A stretch of DNA of 32,465 nucleotides from Defluviitaleaceae bacterium (GTDB lineage Bacteria > Bacillota_I > Bacilli_A > MOL361 > Turicibacteraceae), in contig WRKJ01000085.1 in NCBI GenBank assembly GCA_009778135.1, positions 1 to 32,465 on the forward strand, in the 5' to 3' direction. The position numbers and the translations under genes are program-made. Positions 16,987 to 25,310 of this stretch are shown in pieces. The notes beneath the pieces were generated by a model, which searched no databases, had not been told where the DNA came from, and saw nothing but the letters and a program-made list of their open reading frames with translations. Within the stretch, counting starts at the first letter, position 1; each line of letters begins with the position of its first letter.

Positions 16987-17015
16987 AAACTTGGACTTGC
17001 TCCAAGTTTTTCTTT
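16987..17015 (+). terminator. Terminator of the peptide transporter operon
   Basis: aaacttgga (16987-16995) and tccaagttt (17001-17009) form a 9-bp stem with a 5-nt loop and a T-rich tail. The promoter of the next gene overlaps it: TTGCTC (16997-17002), 17 bp, then extended -10 TGGTAAAAT (TAAAAT 17020-17025). Confidence 0.85.
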
Positions 17016-17074
17016 GTGGTAAAATTAAACGTGTAATCAAGCGTTAAATTCAAATCAGAAGATTAGGTGATAAA

Positions 17075-18013
17075 ATGAATCCTCCTCATCATAAACGGCA
17101 AATTTGGACGAAGGTGTTGACAGGTCTTTTCTTTCTTTTAGGTCTTTTCACTTTTATGACAGGTTCCAGGGTTTATCGGAAAACGTTTAAAGTAAAGCCG
17201 CATGACATCACACGACGTCGTTTGCATGAAAAAAGGTTGGCAGAATTAGAAACGTATGCGTACCAGCGCTTCATGGTTGAAAGTTCTAAAAATTGTTACA
17301 ACATTGAAGCTTTGCATATTAGATCAGCAGTTGAAAGCGATGATGTCATCATTTTAGTTCATGGCATTCGTAGCAATTATTATGACTTATTGCCGACCGC
17401 TTATCGTTATTTACAAGATGGTTATCATGTCATTTTGTATAACCAGCGACAATCAGGTTTAACGGGTGGCAATAATTCTACTTTCGGTTTATATGAAAGA
17501 TTTGATTTGGAAGAAATTGCCACTGTTGCACGTCGGATTTATCGTGACGGAAAAGTCGGTGTGCATGGCTTTTCCATGGGTGCGGCGACTGCAATTATGC
17601 AATCAGCATCTAATGAACAAACAAACCTCGTCGACTTTTATATTTTGGATGCTCCTTTTCATTCGATGGCAAGTGCTGTAGAGCTTGGCGTTCGCCGTAA
17701 AGAAGAAACAAAAATGCCAGTTTGGTATGTGAAGTTTGCAGGGGATGCGGTGTTACGCTTAAAGCAGCGCGTGGCTTATAAAGACATTATGCCCTTGAGC
17801 GTCATTCAGCATACAACACGCCCTGTTTTATTGATGCATGGTGAAAAAGATGAAGTGACCAGTCCAGATGGAAGTCGACAGTTATTTGCAGCCATTCATC
17901 ATAATCAACGTCGATTAGAAATCTTTCCTGAAGAAGAACATTGCACGGCCCATTATCGCAATGAAGCTGCCTACTTTGAACGGATATATCGATTTATGAG
18001 TGATTATGTATAA
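17075..18013 (+). CDS. Membrane-anchored alpha/beta hydrolase
   Basis: 312-residue serine hydrolase with one N-terminal TM helix (about 13-30), placing the catalytic domain most likely outside the membrane. The oxyanion region is LVHGIRSN (about 94-101), the nucleophile elbow is GFSMG with Ser167, and the acid and base are Asp259 in GEKDEVT and His289 in EEEHC. This matches the YqiK/YkrB-like Bacillota hydrolases of unknown substrate and the general 'alpha/beta hydrolase, extended family' layout. ATG 17075 follows AGGTGA. It has its own promoter and a hairpin terminator after it, so it is monocistronic. Confidence 0.88.
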   Translation: MNPPHHKRQIWTKVLTGLFFLLGLFTFMTGSRVYRKTFKVKPHDITRRRLHEKRLAELETYAYQRFMVESSKNCYNIEALHIRSAVESDDVIILVHGIRSNYYDLLPTAYRYLQDGYHVILYNQRQSGLTGGNNSTFGLYERFDLEEIATVARRIYRDGKVGVHGFSMGAATAIMQSASNEQTNLVDFYILDAPFHSMASAVELGVRRKEETKMPVWYVKFAGDAVLRLKQRVAYKDIMPLSVIQHTTRPVLLMHGEKDEVTSPDGSRQLFAAIHHNQRRLEIFPEEEHCTAHYRNEAAYFERIYRFMSDYV

Positions 18014-18044
18014 AGTACCAAAAAAGTGCACTTCAACTGAAAAC

Positions 18045-18068
18045 AACGCCCTAATCAGGGAGTTTTTT
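18045..18068 (+). terminator. Short terminator after the hydrolase gene
   Basis: The stem aac-g-ccct / aggg-a-gtt has a 4-nt loop and runs into TTTTTT at 18063-18068. It overlaps the last codons of the converging gene, leaving no spare spacer between the two genes. Confidence 0.65.
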
Positions 18069-18638
18069 CTTGATTTCAGCCAGCTGTGCATAAATCGTTT
18101 CGAAATCTTGCTGAAGGGCAGTGTTGATTTCATAGGTAGCTCTTGAATGTCTAAAGTTTTGGAGTATTATTTCTTGTTCGACGAGTGTTTGAATGGTATC
18201 TGCAATGTTGGAAATAAAGGCGTAAATAATTTTAGTCTCTGTTACATTTAAATCTTCCGTGATGAGTAAGCCAATTAAGGTAACGAAGACAAGGTAGGCT
18301 TTTGGATCGAGGGTGCCAAGAAAATAGATAAATTTCGAGTTAGTAAATTCGTACACATATGTTTCGGGTGCTTTCCCTTTTTTGTAGTGATAATTTGAGC
18401 CTTGAGAAGCCTCATCAGTGAAAAAAAAGCCAGCTGCAGTTGATGCTGGATTTCGGTGGTTATTTCGAGCATTTTGATGAAAAAAAGGGGTGTTTTGTTG
18501 TTTGGGGTTGATCATGTGTTCTCGTTTTATTGCGTTTCTTTCATGAAATTCGTTTAAATATTGCGTTTGCTCTTGCTTTCTGCGCTTGTTTTTGGTAGAA
18601 TCATAAAAAATAGAACTTTTAGACCGCTTCTTTTTCAC
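18051..18638 (-). CDS. Uncharacterised protein with a basic low-complexity N terminus
   Basis: 195-residue protein starting at GTG 18638, chosen because AGGAG (18648-18652) lies 9 nt upstream; the open frame continues 5' but without support. Residues 1-95 are very polar (Lys, Arg, Asn, Gln, His) and probably disordered. The C-terminal half is ordered and mostly helical, with the hydrophobic stretch KAYLVFVTLIGLLITEDLNV and then a helix ADTIQTLVEQEIILQNF. The end, QQDFETIYAQLAEIKKKL, looks like a coiled coil. The hydrophobic stretch is too polar around its edges to call a TM helix firmly. I recall similar small proteins of unknown function in spore-forming Bacillota but cannot name a family. 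Confidence 0.6.
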   Translation of the reverse strand: MKKKRSKSSIFYDSTKNKRRKQEQTQYLNEFHERNAIKREHMINPKQQNTPFFHQNARNNHRNPASTAAGFFFTDEASQGSNYHYKKGKAPETYVYEFTNSKFIYFLGTLDPKAYLVFVTLIGLLITEDLNVTETKIIYAFISNIADTIQTLVEQEIILQNFRHSRATYEINTALQQDFETIYAQLAEIKKKLPD

Positions 18639-18720
18639 ATCAATCAGCTCCTGGGGTGGATGTTTGTTATTTATTATCGTATGTGAAAAACTTAAGAAGG
18701 GTGCGATCGGGGATTTTAAG

Positions 18721-19464
18721 ATGGAAATAAATGTAAGCATTGAAGAATGGCAACACATCCAACAAATGGCAACAATTGGAGAATTGACAATCGGTATGAT
18801 TCATGATCTTAAAAATCAACTGGCTTGTATCGGAATGAATACGGAGCTTATTGAGTGTTTAAATGAAAAGGATGCATTGAGTAAATACATTTCGACCATT
18901 AAAAGACAGCTTGTTTATGCCAATGAAATGATTGAACTCATGTTGCGTGTCGGTAAAAAAGATGTGAATCATCGTCGTTTTGATTTGACCGTGTTAATGG
19001 AAGATGTGGTCACTTTTTTTAAACGTGCTTCAAACTGCGATATTACCATTAAGACTTATGTGGACGAGTCAACGCATGTTATTTCAGGATGTCAAGCTTT
19101 AATCAGCAATAGCATTTTAAATCTTTGTGCCAATGCCTATGATGCTATTGGTGGAAAAGGCGTGATTGAAATCAGTTTAAATCGCAGTTATGTTGAAAAA
19201 GTCGACAATGATCTTTTGAATTTAGCATTTAGTGGAGAATGCTCGATTTTAACAGTGCGTGATACAGGATGCGGCATTGAAGCGGATCACTTAAACGATA
19301 TTTTTGAGCCTTTTTTTACAACAAAAGACGCGACATCAACGAATGTGGGCATGGGGCTTGCGAATGTGATTTATGCTGCAAGAGAACATGGTGCAAGCAT
19401 CACGGTTGAATCTGAAGTCGGCGTTGGGACCACATTTAAATTGTATTTTAAGGCTGCTGCCTAA
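18721..19464 (+). CDS. Soluble orphan sensor histidine kinase
   Basis: 247-residue kinase without TM segments or a recognisable sensor domain; it begins almost directly at the phosphoacceptor helix. The H box is MATIGELTIGMIHDLKNQLA with His28. The ATP-binding domain has the N box SNSILNLCANAYDAIG (Asn134, Asn138), the G1 box VRDTGCGI (179-186), the F box FEPFFTTK (195-202) and the G2 box VGMGLANV (209-216). The IHDLKNQL type of H box is shared with NtrB- and sporulation-type kinases, where similar soluble kinases feed phosphorelays. No response regulator is adjacent. The start at 18721 is tentative: GGGG lies about 8 nt upstream. It may be cotranscribed with the membrane protein 44 nt downstream. 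Confidence 0.85.
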   Translation: MEINVSIEEWQHIQQMATIGELTIGMIHDLKNQLACIGMNTELIECLNEKDALSKYISTIKRQLVYANEMIELMLRVGKKDVNHRRFDLTVLMEDVVTFFKRASNCDITIKTYVDESTHVISGCQALISNSILNLCANAYDAIGGKGVIEISLNRSYVEKVDNDLLNLAFSGECSILTVRDTGCGIEADHLNDIFEPFFTTKDATSTNVGMGLANVIYAAREHGASITVESEVGVGTTFKLYFKAAA

Positions 19465-19508
19465 ACAAGGATATGACCCATTGCATACATTATACGAGGT
19501 GATGGTGT

Positions 19509-20147
19509 ATGGGTATTTTATTTTTGTTTTTACAGACATTTTTGTTGGTTTTTGCCCTTGGCGTTGATGCTTTGGTTTGTAGTTTTTCTTATGCTGTTAA
19601 CAAGATTCGGATTCCGTTTAAGTCGATGATGATGATCAATGTGGTGACACTGTTCTTATTAGGTGCTGGCATTGTCATGGCAAAGGTTTTAGTCGAATTT
19701 TTACCTTCGACTTTGGTGTATGCCAGTTCTTTCTTCATTCTGTTTATGTTAGGCATGTCTAAAATTTTTGAAGGGGTGATTAAAGGCACGATCAAGCGTC
19801 ATGAAGGACGTCGACATTTTAGCTTTTCTTTGTTTAATTTAGGGTTTGTTTTACAAGTGTACGCCCAGTACGAGCTGGCAGATTCAGATGATTCTAAAGT
19901 ATTGAGTTTGAAAGAAGCGATTCCGTTAGCTTTTGCTTTGGGATTTGATGGTTTATCTGTTGGTTTATCGATTGGTTTGATGCAAATAGATGTGACGCTT
20001 TTACTTGGCATGTCTTTTGTGGTCGGCATGATTTGTGTTGCTTTAGGTGATTATCTGGGTCGTAAATTGTCGAAAAAAATGTCTTTTGATTTTAGTCTTA
20101 TCAGCGGATTAATTTTGATTTTAATTGCGATTTTAAATGTGATTTAG
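19509..20147 (+). CDS. ytaF: YtaF-like membrane protein (MntP/YtaF family)
   Basis: 212-residue protein with six hydrophobic helices in two repeated halves. The first repeat begins ALGVDALVCSFSYAVNKIRIPFKS and the second ALGFDGLSVGLSIGL, each with the intramembrane Asp typical of MntP/YtaF/TerC-like cation exporters. The NKIRIPFKS loop points to the YtaF branch, named for a sporulation membrane protein of Bacillus subtilis. ATG 19509 follows GAGGTGA. It ends one base from the stop of the converging tadA. The ion transported, if any, is unknown. Confidence 0.8.
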   Translation: MGILFLFLQTFLLVFALGVDALVCSFSYAVNKIRIPFKSMMMINVVTLFLLGAGIVMAKVLVEFLPSTLVYASSFFILFMLGMSKIFEGVIKGTIKRHEGRRHFSFSLFNLGFVLQVYAQYELADSDDSKVLSLKEAIPLAFALGFDGLSVGLSIGLMQIDVTLLLGMSFVVGMICVALGDYLGRKLSKKMSFDFSLISGLILILIAILNVI

Positions 20148-20148
20148 G

Positions 20149-20643
20149 TTATGAATCGTTAAGGATAAAGTCGTTAGCCGCTTTCTTTTTCTTTTGTTTA
20201 CGTAATGTTTTAAAAAATTGACTGAGCAAGGCTTGACTTTCTGTTTCCATGACGCCCGAAATGACTTCACATTGGTGATTAAAACGGTTGTCTGATAATA
20301 AATTATAAAGGGTGCCACCACAGCCAGCTTTCAAATCTTTCGCACCGTAAACAACTGTTTTGATGCGCGCTTGAACGATGGTGCCTGCACACATCATACA
20401 CGGTTCAACGGTCGTATAAAGTGTTGCATCATCTAAACGCCAAAATCCCAATTTTTCATTGGCTTCATGGATGGCGAGCATTTCAGCGTGAGTTGCTGTT
20501 TTTTGTTGTGACTCTCTTAAATTATGGGCGCTTGCGATGATTTTATTATGTTGGACGATAATGGCGCCAATGGGAACTTCATTTTTTTCGTAAGCGCACT
20601 TGGCTTCTCGGAGTGCTTCTGACATAAAATCTTCGTGATTCAT
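20149..20643 (-). CDS. tadA: tRNA-specific adenosine-34 deaminase
   Basis: 164-residue zinc enzyme that converts A34 of tRNA-Arg(ACG) to inosine, needed to read CGN codons. The zinc motif is complete: HAE (His52 ligand, Glu54 proton shuttle) and PCMMC (Cys82, Cys85). VPIGAIIV near the N terminus and RIKTVVYGAKDLKAGCGG after the motif are typical of TadA rather than other CDA-fold deaminases. The SD AAAGGACG lies upstream of the ATG at 20643. In many Bacillota the SRP RNA gene follows the tadA region; here a different structured RNA candidate lies on the divergent side. Confidence 0.94.
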   Translation of the reverse strand: MNHEDFMSEALREAKCAYEKNEVPIGAIIVQHNKIIASAHNLRESQQKTATHAEMLAIHEANEKLGFWRLDDATLYTTVEPCMMCAGTIVQARIKTVVYGAKDLKAGCGGTLYNLLSDNRFNHQCEVISGVMETESQALLSQFFKTLRKQKKKKAANDFILNDS

Positions 20644-20685
20644 AAAAAAACGTCCTTTTTACTTTTTTTTTTTATCATTTTGTGG

Positions 20686-20960
20686 TAGAATAATGATACT
20701 GAATGATAAATGCAAGGTAGTCTAGTGCAGCAAAACGTAAGTAATAGCGCATATTGGCGTGTATCATTTTCAAATACAAGGAAACGAGGACGACTCGTAC
20801 CAATGTCGGTAGCATTCATTGGATGCTACCAGCATTAGGACGAGTTGACGCAGTCGTTGGAAATGAGACGCATGAATAGGCGTGGTTACTTATGTTGTGA
20901 TGCACTAGAAATGCAGTCACTTTGAATGTTCTCAAGCGAGTTGATCGGCATTTCCAGAGA
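20686..20960 (+). ncRNA. Candidate structured RNA, 6S-like rod
   Basis: Behind an extended -10 (TGGTAGAAT, TAGAAT 20686-20691) lies a non-coding segment that folds by eye into one long interrupted rod. Pairings, outside to inside: 20721-20729/20901-20909 (9 bp), 20734-20744/20886-20896 (11 bp, one GU), 20747-20750/20880-20883, 20757-20760/20868-20871, 20764-20771/20860-20866, then an open region (20772-20782). Further in: 20783-20787/20854-20858, 20793-20798/20840-20845, 20802-20806/20832-20836 and 20808-20815/20823-20830, closed by a 7-nt loop. A closing stem, central bubble and apical stem of about 190 nt total is the architecture of 6S RNA, the RNA polymerase decoy. The SRP RNA GGAAG/AGCA core is absent. 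Identity as 6S is inference. Confidence 0.55.
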
Positions 20961-21009
20961 TAGCCTGAACTTTTAAATAGATGTGAATTTTGAATTTGAG
21001 GTGTTGGTG

Positions 21010-21219
21010 TTGTCCAAAACATTTATATTAAATATTAGAAATCTCGATACAGTTGAAGACGCTGTTAAGATTGAAAACCATTTTATGAATCTGCCCGGCG
21101 TTGAAAAAGTTGACATTGAGATGGCGTTAAACATTGTTTCACTTCGCTATAACGAATCGGTTGGTTCGCCTCATCAATTGTTAGAGGCTTTTGAACAACT
21201 GGGTTATCCAGTACGTTGA
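21010..21219 (+). CDS. Small HMA-fold protein lacking the CxxC metal site
   Basis: 69-residue protein with the beta-alpha-beta-beta-alpha-beta pattern of heavy-metal-associated domains: KTFILNIRNL, TVEDAVKIENHFMNLPGV, EKVDIEMALNIVSLRYNE, SPHQLLEAFEQLGYPV. The loop that normally holds MxCxxC reads NLDTVED, so it cannot bind copper in the usual way. GAGGTG at 20998-21003 favours the TTG start at 21010; GTG at 21007 or 20983 are alternatives. It follows the structured RNA with no terminator between them and is closed by a strong terminator, so the RNA region could be its 5' leader. Confidence 0.65.
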   Translation: MSKTFILNIRNLDTVEDAVKIENHFMNLPGVEKVDIEMALNIVSLRYNESVGSPHQLLEAFEQLGYPVR

Positions 21220-21245
21220 TGCACAGATGTGTGCATTTTTCTTTT
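21219..21245 (+). terminator. Terminator after the HMA-fold gene
   Basis: atgcaca (21219-21225) pairs with tgtgcat (21230-21236) around a 4-nt loop, followed by a T-rich tail. From here to 21430 I see no gene. Confidence 0.85.
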
Positions 21246-21430
21246 CCTTGTCAGTTTTTTAGGAGCTGAAGTGGTGATAGGTTGAACAGGTTGCTTTGTT
21301 ATTCAGATGGCGTTGTACATTTTGTAAACAAAATTATAACACACCAGATGAAGAAAAGCCAGTTGTGACGTTATGTTTGATGGATTTCTTCATCGAAGGT
21401 TGTTTTTCACTTTATCAATACGTTTACAAA

Positions 21431-21459
21431 TTGAAAAAAAGGACGAAATCCTGTATAAT
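21431..21459 (+). promoter_or_regulatory. Promoter of typA
   Basis: TTGAAA (21431-21436) and TATAAT (21454-21459) are separated by 17 bp. The leader of about 110 nt before the ATG contains a small hairpin, ctagtg/cactag (21514-21519/21523-21528), followed by a short T-run, a possible weak attenuator. Confidence 0.8.
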
Positions 21460-21575
21460 TTCAACGTTATAGCAGGAAGCTAATGACGGTATCAATGGTG
21501 AGTTTTCAACTTTCTAGTGCTGCACTAGCCTTATTTTTAGCGACAAATAGAGACAAAAATAAAAGAGGAAAATGT

Positions 21576-23417
21576 ATGAATATTAAAAATGTTGCAATTA
21601 TTGCCCATGTTGATCATGGAAAAACCACGCTGGTCGATGCGTTGTTAACCCAGTCGGGACTTTTCCGTGAGAATGAAGAAACCAATGAGCGGATGATGGA
21701 TTCAAATGACATTGAACGCGAGCGTGGGATTACAATTTTAGCAAAAAATACAGCGATTGATTATAAAGATTACCGCATCAACATTTTAGATACACCAGGA
21801 CATGCTGATTTTGCTGGTGAAGTTGAGCGGATCATGAACATGGTCGATGGTGTGTTACTGATTGTAGATGCTTATGAGGGGACCATGCCTCAGACGCGCT
21901 TTGTTTTAAAGAAAGCTTTGGAACAAAAGTTGACACCGATTGTGGTCGTGAACAAAATTGATCGCCCGGCAGCACGTCCAGAAGAAGTGGTGGATGAAGT
22001 GTTAGAATTATTCATCGACTTAGGTGCTGGCGAAGACCAATTGGATTTCCCAGTTGTTTACGCATCAGCTTTAAATCAAACTGCGAGCATGAGTGATCGA
22101 CCTGAAGATCAAGAAGACAATATGTTGGCTGTTTTTGAGACCATTTTAAATGAAATTCCATCACCTGACATGGATCAAAACGGCACGCTTCAGTTTCAAC
22201 CTGCTTTGTTAGATTATAATGATTATGTCGGTCGTATTGGGATTGGACGCGTGGCACGCGGTGTCATTAAAGCGAATGAAACAGTTTCGATTTGTCGACT
22301 TGATGGTACCATCAAACAGTTTCGAATTACCAAGTTGTTTGGCTTTTTAGGCCTTGATCGCATCGAAGTGGATCATGCTGTTGCTGGAGACATCGTGGCT
22401 GTTTCGGGGCTTGCTGATATTAATGTCGGAGAAACAGTGTGTGAAGTCGGTCAAGAAGCGCCGCTTGAACCGTTGCGTGTGGATGAACCGACTTTGAAAA
22501 TGACATTTTCAACCAATTCGTCACCTTTTGTGGGACAAGAAGGAAAACTCGTGACGGCTTCTAAAATTGATGAGCGTTTAAATCGAGAAACCCAACGTGA
22601 TGTGTCATTATTGGTAGAACGTGTGGGAACGAAAGAAGAATGGATCGTATCAGGGCGTGGTGAATTACATTTAGGAATTTTACTTGAAAACATGCGTCGT
22701 GAAGGATTTGAACTTGAAGTTTCAAAACCAGAAGTCATCATTAAAGAAATTGATGGACAGCTTTGCGAACCGTATGAAGATGTACAAATCGAAGTGCCTG
22801 AGCCATCAAGTGGTGCCGTTATTGAAGCGTTGGGAAATAGGAAAGGTCAAATGCAAAACATGATTCACAACGAGTCTAATCAAGTCCGCTTGCTTTATGT
22901 GGCACCTTCACGTGCGCTCATCGGATTTATGACTGAGTTTTTAACGTTGACAAAAGGATACGGCATTTTAAATCATACCTTTTTAGATTATCGTCCGATG
23001 GAAGCAGGCTCGGTCGGAGAACGCAAAAATGGGGCTTTGGTTTCAATGGAAAATGGGAAAGCGACCAACTATAGTTTAACGGCGCTTGATGATCGTGGCA
23101 CCATGTTTATTGAGCCAGGAACAGCTGTTTATGAAGGGATGATCATCGGAGAAAACAACAAGGAGCAAGATTTAGCTGTTAATGTTTCAAAAGCGAAGCA
23201 GCTAACGAATCACCGTTCAGCTGGTAAAGACAATACAGTTGTTTTGAAACGTCCGCGCGCGATTACTTTGGAGTATGCTTTAGAATACATTGATAAAGAT
23301 GAATTGGTGGAAATTACGCCAACTTCGATTCGCTTACGTAAGAAAATTTTAGAGACCAATGCGCGTAAAAAATATGACAAGTATCAAAAGCATGCACCAG
23401 CCGAAGGTGCAGAGTAG
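21576..23417 (+). CDS. typA: Ribosome-associated GTPase TypA/BipA
   Basis: 613-residue translational GTPase of the EF-G/LepA class that binds 70S ribosomes and aids 50S assembly and growth at low temperature or under stress. The N terminus [15 protein letters not shown] is the P-loop. [13 protein letters not shown] and NKIDRP complete the GTPase motifs. Later domains match EF-G II/III/V, and the TypA-specific end contains [29 protein letters not shown]. The length is normal. The start is set at 21576 by AGAGGAAA just upstream; the frame is open further 5' but lacks an SD. It is monocistronic with its own promoter and terminator. Confidence 0.97.
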   Translation: MNIKNVAIIAHVDHGKTTLVDALLTQSGLFRENEETNERMMDSNDIERERGITILAKNTAIDYKDYRINILDTPGHADFAGEVERIMNMVDGVLLIVDAYEGTMPQTRFVLKKALEQKLTPIVVVNKIDRPAARPEEVVDEVLELFIDLGAGEDQLDFPVVYASALNQTASMSDRPEDQEDNMLAVFETILNEIPSPDMDQNGTLQFQPALLDYNDYVGRIGIGRVARGVIKANETVSICRLDGTIKQFRITKLFGFLGLDRIEVDHAVAGDIVAVSGLADINVGETVCEVGQEAPLEPLRVDEPTLKMTFSTNSSPFVGQEGKLVTASKIDERLNRETQRDVSLLVERVGTKEEWIVSGRGELHLGILLENMRREGFELEVSKPEVIIKEIDGQLCEPYEDVQIEVPEPSSGAVIEALGNRKGQMQNMIHNESNQVRLLYVAPSRALIGFMTEFLTLTKGYGILNHTFLDYRPMEAGSVGERKNGALVSMENGKATNYSLTALDDRGTMFIEPGTAVYEGMIIGENNKEQDLAVNVSKAKQLTNHRSAGKDNTVVLKRPRAITLEYALEYIDKDELVEITPTSIRLRKKILETNARKKYDKYQKHAPAEGAE

Positions 23418-23423
23418 ATGATC

Positions 23424-23464
23424 AAAAGGCAGGCACTTTAGCAGCTTCAAAGGGTCTGTCTTTT
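23424..23464 (+). terminator. Terminator after typA
   Basis: aaaaggcaggc (23424-23434) pairs with gtctgtctttt (23454-23464) over 11 bp with two G-U pairs, ending in the T-run. Confidence 0.75.
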
Positions 23465-23549
23465 AAAGGTTGATCCAGAAATTACTTGTTAAAAATGTTT
23501 AATCAAGCAACTATTTTGTACCGATAAATCGTTTGTTGATTAAAAAAGT

Positions 23550-23578
23550 TTGACAATCAAAATAAAATAAGCTATAAT
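23550..23578 (+). promoter_or_regulatory. Consensus promoter of degV
   Basis: A perfect TTGACA (23550-23555), 17-bp spacer and perfect TATAAT (23573-23578). It drives degV and, from the 1-nt spacing, the next gene as well. Confidence 0.9.
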
Positions 23579-23655
23579 AAGCCATATCAGTTTTTTCTCA
23601 TATCCAACTTTTCACCGCCGAGCGTTAACTGATGTAACCTAAGGAGATGAATTTT

Positions 23656-24540
23656 ATGTTTCAAATAGTTTCAGACGGTGGGAGTGACTTTACGCAAGAA
23701 GAAGTAAAAAAGTATGGCGTAGAAGTCGTGCCATTTTACGTTAATTTTGATGATGAATTTTTAAAAGTAGGCGTAGACATCAGCACAGAAGCATTTTTCA
23801 ACCGTCTTTCTTCAGAAAAAGGTGTTTTTCCAAAGACATCGCAGCCGAATCCCCATGATTACGTTGAAGTGTGCGAAACTTATCTTAAAGAAGGAAAAGA
23901 CATTGTTTTGCTAACCATTTCATCTAAATTGAGTGGTTCTCATAACAGTGCTCTGGTTGCTGCGGATATTTTAAAAGAAGACTATCCAGATCGGAAAATC
24001 ACGGTGATCGACTCGTTAAACGGAAGTGTGGCACAAGGTCTTATTTTGCGAGAAATGATCAAAATGAGAGATGCTGGCTATTCATTGGAACGCACGGAAG
24101 CATTGACAAAAGAAGTGATGAAGACCACGAGAATTTATTTCACGCTTGATACATTGGAGTATTTAAAAAGAGGTGGACGAGTCGGTCCAACAACAGCTTT
24201 TGTCGGTGGTATTTTAGGATTGCGTCCGATTTTACAATTAGAAGACGGAGAAGTTTCACAGCTTGATAATGTGCGTGGAAAGAAAAACGTTTTGAGACTC
24301 ATTAAAGAAGCGATGGTCGGCGCATTAGAAGATGAGAAAGAGAAAGTTAGCATCAGTGTTGGTCACATCTTGAGTGAAAAAGAAGCCCTTTCATTCAAAA
24401 CCAGTTTAGAAGAAGCCCTTGGGATTCAAATCGACAACCCGATTACAGCGGTTGGGGCAACGATTGGCGCACATGCTGGACCTGGTGCATTAGCGTTTGC
24501 TTATTGCAAAAAATATGAGACATTAGAAGGAGAGATTTAA
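23656..24540 (+). CDS. DegV-family fatty-acid-binding protein
   Basis: 294-residue cytosolic protein of the DegV/FakB family. In Gram-positives FakB presents exogenous fatty acids to the kinase FakA (DAK domain) for phosphorylation and entry into phospholipid synthesis. Family landmarks are IVSDGGSDF at the N terminus, PKTSQPNPHDY, ISSKLSGSHNSA and the LDTLEYLKRGGRVG segment. The ATG at 23656 is chosen because AAGGAG lies 9 nt upstream; an earlier in-frame ATG at 23647 directly abuts the SD. No fakA gene is in the window. Confidence 0.92.
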   Translation: MFQIVSDGGSDFTQEEVKKYGVEVVPFYVNFDDEFLKVGVDISTEAFFNRLSSEKGVFPKTSQPNPHDYVEVCETYLKEGKDIVLLTISSKLSGSHNSALVAADILKEDYPDRKITVIDSLNGSVAQGLILREMIKMRDAGYSLERTEALTKEVMKTTRIYFTLDTLEYLKRGGRVGPTTAFVGGILGLRPILQLEDGEVSQLDNVRGKKNVLRLIKEAMVGALEDEKEKVSISVGHILSEKEALSFKTSLEEALGIQIDNPITAVGATIGAHAGPGALAFAYCKKYETLEGEI

Positions 24541-24541
24541 C

Positions 24542-25168
24542 ATGGTAAATAGTCAAACATGGTTTATTGTCGCTCAAGTTTTAGGTTTAATTACCATTAT
24601 TTTTGAATTTGCATCTTATCAAATCAAAGATAAAGCGAAATATTTTCTCACCACGGGTGTCGGGAGCTTCTTTTGGATGTTCATGTTTGTGGCAATTGGG
24701 TTGGCAACTGGAATGAGCACACAACTTTCGTTACTGCTTGCTGCAACATACAGTACCATTCGTAATCTCGTTTTTTATCGTATTTTTTCTAAGAACACGC
24801 CACAAAGTAAAGAAGCAGGTCTTATTTTCTTGTTGGTCATGATTGCCATTGCCGTCGTAGCAGGTACAATTACCGTGCTTAATGCACCAGAACAAGTGAG
24901 ATGGCTCCATATACTCGGTTTATTTGCTGCTTTAGCCTTTGTTATTGGACAGTATTTACCAGGTGATCATTATGTACGTGTTACTGTTGTCTTTTATGCT
25001 GTTGTTGTGTTGTTAACACAAACGCCATTGAATATTCTAGAAGGTGATTTTCGTTGGAACATTATGGGCATTTTGATTGAAACAGCAAAAATAATTTCGG
25101 TGATTATTTTCTATGCCCGTTATTCATCTCAACCGAAAAAACCGCAATTAACATTTGTTAAACCATAA
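24542..25168 (+). CDS. YgjV-like membrane protein
   Basis: 208-residue polytopic protein with about six hydrophobic helices. AQVLGLITIIFEFASYQIKDK at the N terminus, the FFWMFMFVAIGLATG helix and the GILIETAKIISVIIFYARY end match the YgjV family of small inner-membrane proteins, whose function is not established. It begins 1 nt after the degV stop with AAGGAG inside the degV end, so the two genes form one operon. Confidence 0.75.
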   Translation: MVNSQTWFIVAQVLGLITIIFEFASYQIKDKAKYFLTTGVGSFFWMFMFVAIGLATGMSTQLSLLLAATYSTIRNLVFYRIFSKNTPQSKEAGLIFLLVMIAIAVVAGTITVLNAPEQVRWLHILGLFAALAFVIGQYLPGDHYVRVTVVFYAVVVLLTQTPLNILEGDFRWNIMGILIETAKIISVIIFYARYSSQPKKPQLTFVKP

Positions 25169-25197
25169 AGAAATTTGTGAGAATTGGTTTTAAATTA

Positions 25198-25238
25198 AAA
25201 ATGAGGCGACTTAACTGACAAGTGAAGGGCCTCATTTT
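25198..25238. terminator. Bidirectional terminator between the ygjV-like gene and the lipoprotein gene
   Basis: aaaatgaggc (25198-25207) pairs with gcctcatttt (25229-25238), with an inner actt/aagt stem. A/T flanks on both sides allow use by both convergent genes. Confidence 0.85.
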
Positions 25239-25310
25239 ATGATGCGATCATTTAAATAGAAAGGGTTTTAAAAAATGATGAAACGACTTAGAAGTCTCAT
25301 GCGATTTTGT

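Noticed and set aside
20700-20960. SRP (4.5S/scRNA) gene next to tadA
   Set aside because: The location fits Bacillota gene order, but the apical loop lacks the conserved GGAAG and AGCA core of SRP helix 8 on either strand.
21300-21350. Leftward TGTTATAAT as a promoter
   Set aside because: It has no matching -35 and no gene or terminator follows on the minus strand, so it is probably chance in AT-rich DNA.
21483-21575. Longer N terminus for TypA
   Set aside because: TypA proteins begin directly at [14 protein letters not shown], and the SD lies just before 21576.
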